Made by a program: the position numbers and the translations under genes
In this document: positions 43,923 to 49,525 of the stretch, one piece after another
Numbering within the stretch: the stretch's first letter is position 1
How the letters are laid out: every line of letters starts with the position of its first letter
Source: Hofstenia miamia
Lineage: Eukaryota; Xenacoelomorpha; Acoela
Direction of reading: 5' to 3'
DNA length: 49,525 nt
Assembly (NCBI GenBank): GCA_004352715.1
Contig: SCFE01000068.1
Location: 1,946,860-1,996,384, forward strand
Notes under the pieces: generated by a model
The model's database searches: none
Told to the model about the DNA's origin: nothing
What the model saw: the letters and a program-made list of their open reading frames with translations, nothing else

Positions 43923-45638
43923 TGAGAATGCAATTTCATAGGTTTTATCCTTACTTAGTTTCATCCTCATTTTTCTTGAGATCAGCAGTTTTATTGTTTC
44001 ATCTTGTGTCAAATAGATGGTTGTTCTGTATCTAATCTTGTGTGTGTTTATTTCATCAAATATATAGGTTTTGAAATTCTTCTTAATGCTTAATTTGTAT
44101 GCCCTGTTGAGCTCTTGCAACACTATTTCTACTGACTTGTTATATCTCTTCAACTGGGCTTCTATGTTGATTTTCAGCCATTTCTCCTCCATCATTTTAG
44201 TTACTTTCATGCTTTTCAATGTTTCTTGGATTTCATTCAAATGCTTTTGACTCTGATTAATGCTGCATTAGATGTGCAATTGTGTGACTTTCCCAATGTC
44301 ATCTACTTTTGTAGTTAATTCTATTGTTTTCATTTGCTGGTACAATTCTATTGCAATCCATGGTTCTACAATTAGTTGATAGACTGTTCCCCTGTAATCT
44401 ATTTGTAAATTGAGTTTGATCATTTGAGATATTATTGTCTTGTCCTGCATTTTCTCTTTCAGAAGTAATTCTGTACTTGCATGCTCATGTCATACAAAAA
44501 TTGTGGTATTTCTTCCTGCTTTGTAATTGCTATAATTGTATCTGTTTTTCCAGTTTGCTAGTGTACTCTTTTTCTTTGATTATGTGTATGATTACTAGAT
44601 TATCTTTGTCCAAGTCAATCTGTTCTAACTTAGCAATTTTTTCTTTTCCTACAATTATGTTCTGTACATCTGCCCACATAAAGTTGTTGCAGAAATTTAT
44701 GTGTACATTACTTCTGAAATATGGTTGCTCTAATGTTTTGTTCATCCTCTGTGGATAACTGATAATTGTGTTGACCATCAGGTGATTTTCTTTGTCTAAG
44801 ACTATTGGTAAATTTGTTTCTTCTGTTCTCATTTCTCTCCTAATTAAACTGTGCATATCTGGGGATAGTTTTTCATACATGTTGTGAATCATTTTTATCT
44901 TGGAGATGAAATAGGGGTGCAATTTCTCTCCATCTATTGTGGACATCCTATCATTATGTTCTGTGGAGTGAATGGTGCTTTCTGATATCATCTTCATGCT
45001 TTCTGAAGGGGCATGTACCACATCCTGAGTGAGTATTAGAGGCCTTCTTGCACTGTTGCTTGGTTCATACAATATTTCCAAACCACTGCTAATGGATTTC
45101 AGTTGTTCCCCTTTTGGTCAGTTCTCTTCTGGACATTCCATTAGCATTTGACCAGCTGCAAATTCTGTAGTACTGTCAGCCTTTAATTGCTTTCATATTA
45201 CTACAGTTCTTCCACTGATTACACCTTCCCCTGGATACTTGTTCCTTCACTTGCCCTTTAGTTGGCAGTGTGGAGTGCTTGAAGGAAAGTTGGGACTTTG
45301 ACTTCAAGTACTTTTTGTCCACTTGCTCTTTAGTTGGTGGCGTGGTCCACTCTATATGTTAGTGTTGCCACTGTTCATTGAGGACTACTAAGTGTTATTT
45401 CTTCTCAACTACCATTGGTCACCATGCCCTTTAGTTGGCAGTGATGACTACAAGGTATTTCTTTTGGTTCATCTCTCTGACTAACATTCTCTCAGTTCCT
45501 CTCTGCTCAGTGTGTTCATCTCACTCTCTTCAATTGCAATTGGCATTGCATCTGATCATACACTCATCTGGGTGATTGCCTCTTCATTTACAATTTTCCT
45601 AAACTGAGTTATTAGTTTTAAATCCCATGTTTCAGGGG
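43923..45638 (-). pseudogene. Unrecognised A/C-family ORFs on a separate contig
   Basis: Bounded by single Ns at 43922 and 45639. The minus strand carries a 183-codon open frame (45081-44530), a 60-codon frame (44450-44268) and about 106 codons from 44240 to the N. They are rich in Lys, Glu and Ile, with no motif I recognise. At 45250-45430 the same STPxxQLKG-type repeat seen between protease and RT of A and C occurs upstream of the 183-codon frame, which ties the block to that family. CpG is very low. It could be a lineage-specific ORF of the element. Confidence 0.5.
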
Positions 45639-45639
45639 N

Positions 45640-45850
45640 ATAATTTATATTATTTTTTGATGCCCTTCTAGGCATTACTCTCATTTGTAATTCATCATCT
45701 TGTATATCATTTTGAAATACTTCCTTGAATTTATCTTCTGGAAGGCTCTCCAGTCCATACCTATTTTCTCCCTCATTACACATTAATTTAAATTCTGCAT
45801 TCTCATTTAGAGTTGCATGACGTCCAAAAGGGTCTAAGCTTTTGTCAGCA
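45640..45850 (-). CDS. Unrecognised acidic ORF fragment
   Basis: An open minus-strand frame with coding-like composition (DPFGRHATLNENAEFK, then LPEDKFKEVFQNDIQDDE) ends at the single N at 45639. The frame can be followed across the N for about 26 codons, but that join is unreliable. It lies head to head with the fibre-like gene, which starts near 45821, and the boundary near 45840 is probably an insertion or recombination point. Function unknown. Confidence 0.35.
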
Positions 45851-47269
45851 TATAATATTTTTAATAGAGATTTAAATATGTGCAACAAGAAAATTATAAA
45901 TGTTTGTGATGATGAACAGGAAGGGGATACTATTAACAAACAGCAAATGGAAGATCATGTTGAAAAAAAACTTGCAAATAATGAAAACAAGATTTTGCAA
46001 ATTATTAAGCAATTCAATGCTCAATAATGTAGTGTTGAGTCTATGCATAATTTCTATTCAAATTTACAAGACAATTACCAAAAGAATAATCAATTATTTG
46101 AAAGAACCAAAGGTGGAAAAACATTTGCTGAAAATTATGAAAATGGTTTTACAAAGGCTTATGCAATATCACAATTCTCTGAAAAAATATGGTTATTTGG
46201 TTTGATAAAAACTTTCAAAGCTACTGGAGCTGCTTATAAAAATCAATTTTTAAAAACTGAAAGTCATGGACAAGCTTTAGATTTTTCTGCCTATGGGATA
46301 AATGTTTTGACAAAATTTCAATAGAAAATGGTTATATTTATGTTAGAGATGAACATCATTACATTTCACTTTCAGGAATTTGTATCTTATCAAAAAATCA
46401 TTATAATATGTTACACTTAAAAAAATAATGTATAATATACAATAATTAATAACTTTGTACATTTTAGAGGTAAATATGTTTTTAGAACTGGTAAGATTTT
46501 ATCTAGCAACTGGACTTTATTTACTTTACCAAAAGAAGCTTGGCCTCCAAAAACAATAAGATTTGCAGTAGTTTGTGAAAAATCAAAAGATGTTTATGTC
46601 CAAATTANAAAAAATCATTATAATATGTTACATTTAAAAAATGATGTATACTATACAATAATTAATACCTTTGTACATTTTAGAGGTAAATATGTTTTTA
46701 GAACTGGTAAGATTTTATCTAGCAACTGGACTTTATTTACTTTACCAAAAGAAGTTTGCCCTCCAAAAACAATAAGATTTGCAGTAGTTTGTGAAAAATC
46801 AAAAGATGTTTATGTCCAAATTAGTAAATTTGGTGAATTGTTTGTACACAATATAGTAATAGAAGAAACATTTGTTTCCTTAAATAATATATATTTTGAC
46901 ACCACTGATTTGTTTTGGAATGACATTGAATTAAATACTGATGACAGTGATATTATTAAAGGAATGGAATTTGATACTGAATTTAAAAACTCTTATAATT
47001 CTGATTTGCAACATTGTCAATATAAGGTAATTGGTACACAAGTTTTGTTTAGAGGAAAGTTTCAAAGGATTAAGCACAACTTGCAAAAGCGTGCAAATAT
47101 AATTAAAATTGATCAACAACTTGCGTATAGTTTAGAATATAATAAATTAATATTTGGACTAGCTACATCTAATGGTATAATTTGGTGTGATATTTCACAT
47201 GAGAATGGTCATTTTGGCTGTTTCCAAGTGACACAGTGCGTATTACATGGATTAGTTTGCAAAATTTGA
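45821..47269 (+). pseudogene. Phage/viral tail-fibre-like protein, broken
   Basis: The frame from 45821 opens with RDLNMCNKKIINVCDDEQ and NKQQMEDHVEKKL, the 'L-x-M-N-x-x-K-I...D-x-x-N-K-x-x-x-E' signature at the start of many phage and virus fibre proteins, followed by a coiled-coil stalk. A beta-rich C-terminal part has DVYVQISKFGELFV and FVSLNNIYFD, after WTLFTLPKEVCPPKTIRF. This is the LP-x-x-x-x-P-x-x-x-x-F...ISL-x-G-I-x-F pattern of trimeric fibre tips, and an earlier partial copy (YIYVRDEHHYISLSGI) lies near 46340-46380. Breaks: in-frame TAA at 46025, a frameshift near 46300, and the assembly duplication at 46392-46823. The last 215 codons (46625-47269) are open. Such proteins bind receptors on particle surfaces. 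Here it is probably from an endogenised Polinton/adintovirus-like element. Confidence 0.6.
46392..46823. repeat. False duplication around the single N at 46608
   Basis: 46392-46607 and 46609-46823 are the same about 216 bases with a few substitutions and one A-run indel. As at 1413, each copy abuts the N. The indel in the left copy creates a stop that the right copy does not have. Confidence 0.88.
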
Positions 47270-49525
47270 CATATTTCCTTCCTAAGACAAATTATTGAAA
47301 TTTATTTTTTTTTAATCTCCTACATAGAAAATGAGTAAAAGAGTTCAAATTGTAAGTGAACCAAATATCATATGGAGAAATTGAAGCACAGAAATTCTAG
47401 TTGAAATTCCTAATTTTTTCGCTAGATGTCTCCCTGAATAGTGGAATTTTCTAAGGGCAAAAACAGCAAATTTCCAAATTATACAGTCAAAAATAAAAAA
47501 CTCAAAAAGTCATACTCAATTTTTGAAAGATCTTTTTATTGTCTATCTGAATCTGTTTTTAGAATTCTTCTATGTGTTTTCAATTTTTTTACACAAACCA
47601 TTTTATATTAGAATTTGAAAACAATTATTTGAGAGAAAATTTTTTTAAATTGATGTTTGCTCGAAGAAAAAAGTAAAACTCAAAAAGTCATACTAAAATT
47701 TTTAAAGATCTTTTTATTGTCTNCATAATAAAATCAATCTTTTGAGAATGAGCTGAGTTGATGGAACTTCACGGCATGGCGGATGGCTTCTTGGTTATCA
47801 GATACCGCTTCGGGCAGTGGGCCCATCACTAACTGGAGTCTCTCTCATCTCGTTTCCTAAACAATGGCGTTTACCTGTTATGCTTATAATCTATAATTGT
47901 ACGGATCTTAAATATAGTTTGGTCTAGATTAAGATATACAGTGTACATGAGACAACGAAAGTTCAAGCAGTTAGACATTACCCCACTTGGAAGAATCTAT
48001 TATTTGTGATCTCTAAATATATCAAAGTTAATGCACATCTCAGCCTGGGTGATGATTCTACAGTAGGGGCTATTGTTATGCTGACAGGCTTTATGTTTTG
48101 CTTAAGAAATAGGATGTAATTAAATGTAGAAGCACTGAATTTCATGTAAAAATTCTGAACAACAAATGGCTTCAAAAACATTGGGGATGTCCGGAAAATG
48201 CAGATTTTATAAAAAATGCAAAAAATTGAATAAAAACATATAGGTACATAGTTTAAAAGGGGGTAAAATTGAATAACTATTTATATGGGTATGGCTACAG
48301 TTTTTTTACGCCTGGCTGTAAAATCCTGAATTTCTAAAAAACGACTGTTTTCATATCAAAACCAATAGAAAAGTGTAAAAAGTTAATAAAAATGATCATT
48401 TTTAGAAAACTGCATATATACAACCGGAAGTTTTATTACTACTTTGCAGTACTGCAATTTTGAAAATACATGTTCGTTATATTGAAAAAGGCCGTCCTTA
48501 TATTGAGACAATGCTTAGTAATTCTCATGATTAAGTTAATCCACTGTGGGGATTTGTTCGCTTCTTACACATTTAAAAGCATTTTTACAACACAGTTTGA
48601 GTTGTCAAGTTTACAAACAAAAGCATTCATTTGATTTCCTTATTTCTTCAGAATCTACCATTTGGATAAAGAGAAGCAACGAAATTTTTCATATTGTGCT
48701 TGATTACACTTAAATGCTATTTTAAGCATTGCGCTATATTTAAATGACATAATTTTGGCAAACTGCAACATTTGTGCAAATGAAGTTCAAAGAACATCAT
48801 TCTAGTAACACTAATGGCGCCAGTTATAAATGCAACACCAGAAATAGATTGTGTAGGCGCATGAAATGCTTTACTCCCAAATTTTAACATTTTGAAAGTT
48901 ACGTTCTGTCATTGTTAATATGGCTATATACTCAATTATGTTTTCAAAGAGAAATTTAAATTTCCGCTTTCTGAAATATATAACCGATGTAGCTGTGAAA
49001 TATGAAACACATTCGCAAATAACAATCATCTGATATAATGCCAAAAACCAACTCTGGCATAATAAAAACAATAAATGCAATCGCTTAGTATAGTAACCAA
49101 GGTTCTCATCTAAGAAATCTCGAGGAGTCACCGAGCATTGACTACAATGTTCTCAGCTACTGAATAATCTGACCACTGAGTCTACCAAATCTCCTTAGTC
49201 TATCATGTGTATCAAACATTTGAATGACAGTCAAATCCTTAAGGCTGGTTTAAGTGCAAGTCCTTGAATGAGCTTGTAAATAATTCTCGTTGCGAATTTC
49301 GCAGATGATGGTGAGCAGACTTATAAACGAGTCGAAATTCTTAAGAACAGCTCATTTTGATTTTATTTTTAGCTCAATTTGAGATGCAGAACTTTTCAAT
49401 GAGGCTCGTTTTAGGTCTTTAAATATTTTGAGCTTTCTCAAGAATTTTTTCAATAATCTTCTTGACATTAAAGAAACCTTGGAAATAATACTATAAGGAA
49501 CACAAAAATCGTATGAAACAATAAG
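47270..49525. other. No confident gene; contig joint at 47723
   Basis: A short frame of 17 codons begins with ATG at 47331, 62 bases after the fibre stop, and could be the start of a following viral gene. About 55 bases ending in AAAGATCTTTTTATTGTCT occur twice (47490-47543 and 47665-47722), the second time against the single N at 47723. An LTR-like patch lies at 47750-47880 (compare 37460-37610). The rest shows nothing. Confidence 0.45.

Noticed and set aside
48871-49131. 86-codon hydrophobic minus-strand frame
   Set aside because: AT-rich composition gives Ile/Phe/Tyr-rich frames by chance; there is no splice context or recognisable motif.

Overview
This window is AT-rich, intron-bearing animal-type nuclear DNA from a draft assembly. 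Four runs of N (three of exactly 1000, one of 286) and five single-N joins break it up. Nothing looks bacterial: there are no operons, but there are GT-AG introns, LTR retrotransposons, a Mutator-like transposase, a pogo-type transposon, a family B DNA polymerase of the Polinton/adintovirus type, and decayed zinc-finger arrays. The short introns and the element mix fit an invertebrate such as a sponge, cnidarian or other early-branching animal. I cannot name the species.

Layout. 1-12.9 kb: the first exon of a BED zinc-finger protein runs off the left edge (minus). Next come a haplotype-type false duplication around the single N at 1413, a ghost C2H2 zinc-finger array (4.5-4.9 kb, minus), a few candidate exons of an unrecognised gene (8.8-9.7 kb, plus), an 11-bp minisatellite (10.1 kb) and a perfect 336-bp tandem duplication (11.5-12.2 kb). 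12.9-25.7 kb: two nested or abutting minus-strand LTR retrotransposons of Ty3/Gypsy type. Element A has gag, protease and RT-RNase H. Element B has a 434-bp LTR, gag, protease, a deleted RT, RNase H and a DD35E integrase. 25.7-27.5 kb: a tRNA-like (SINE-like) promoter remnant, then a plus-strand MULE transposase gene with very short introns that appears spliced to a C-terminal RING finger. 28.07-28.14 kb: a tRNA-like cloverleaf with an abnormal anticodon loop. 28.65-35 kb: pieces of a protein-primed family B DNA polymerase element (palm domain at 28.9-30.2 kb, exonuclease part at 34.7-35.0 kb), with 0.9-kb inverted repeats that each meet a pogo/Tigger end at the same position. 37.3-45.8 kb: more minus-strand LTR retroelement (element C, its 1015-bp LTR, a third RT fragment and unrecognised 3' ORFs). 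45.8-47.3 kb: a broken plus-strand gene resembling phage or viral tail-fibre proteins, with a second false duplication at the single N at 46608. 47.3-49.5 kb: no gene recognised.

Almost all recognisable coding sequence here is mobile or virus-derived and mostly broken. The best-preserved pieces are the integrase of element B, the MULE-RING gene and the fibre-like gene. CpG is strikingly rare in the retroelement blocks and ordinary in the flanks and the MULE gene. This points to methylation-driven decay and explains many in-frame TGA codons in element B. The most unusual items are the MULE-RING fusion, the fibre-like gene, the tRNA-like cloverleaf and the polymerase element with mirrored arms.
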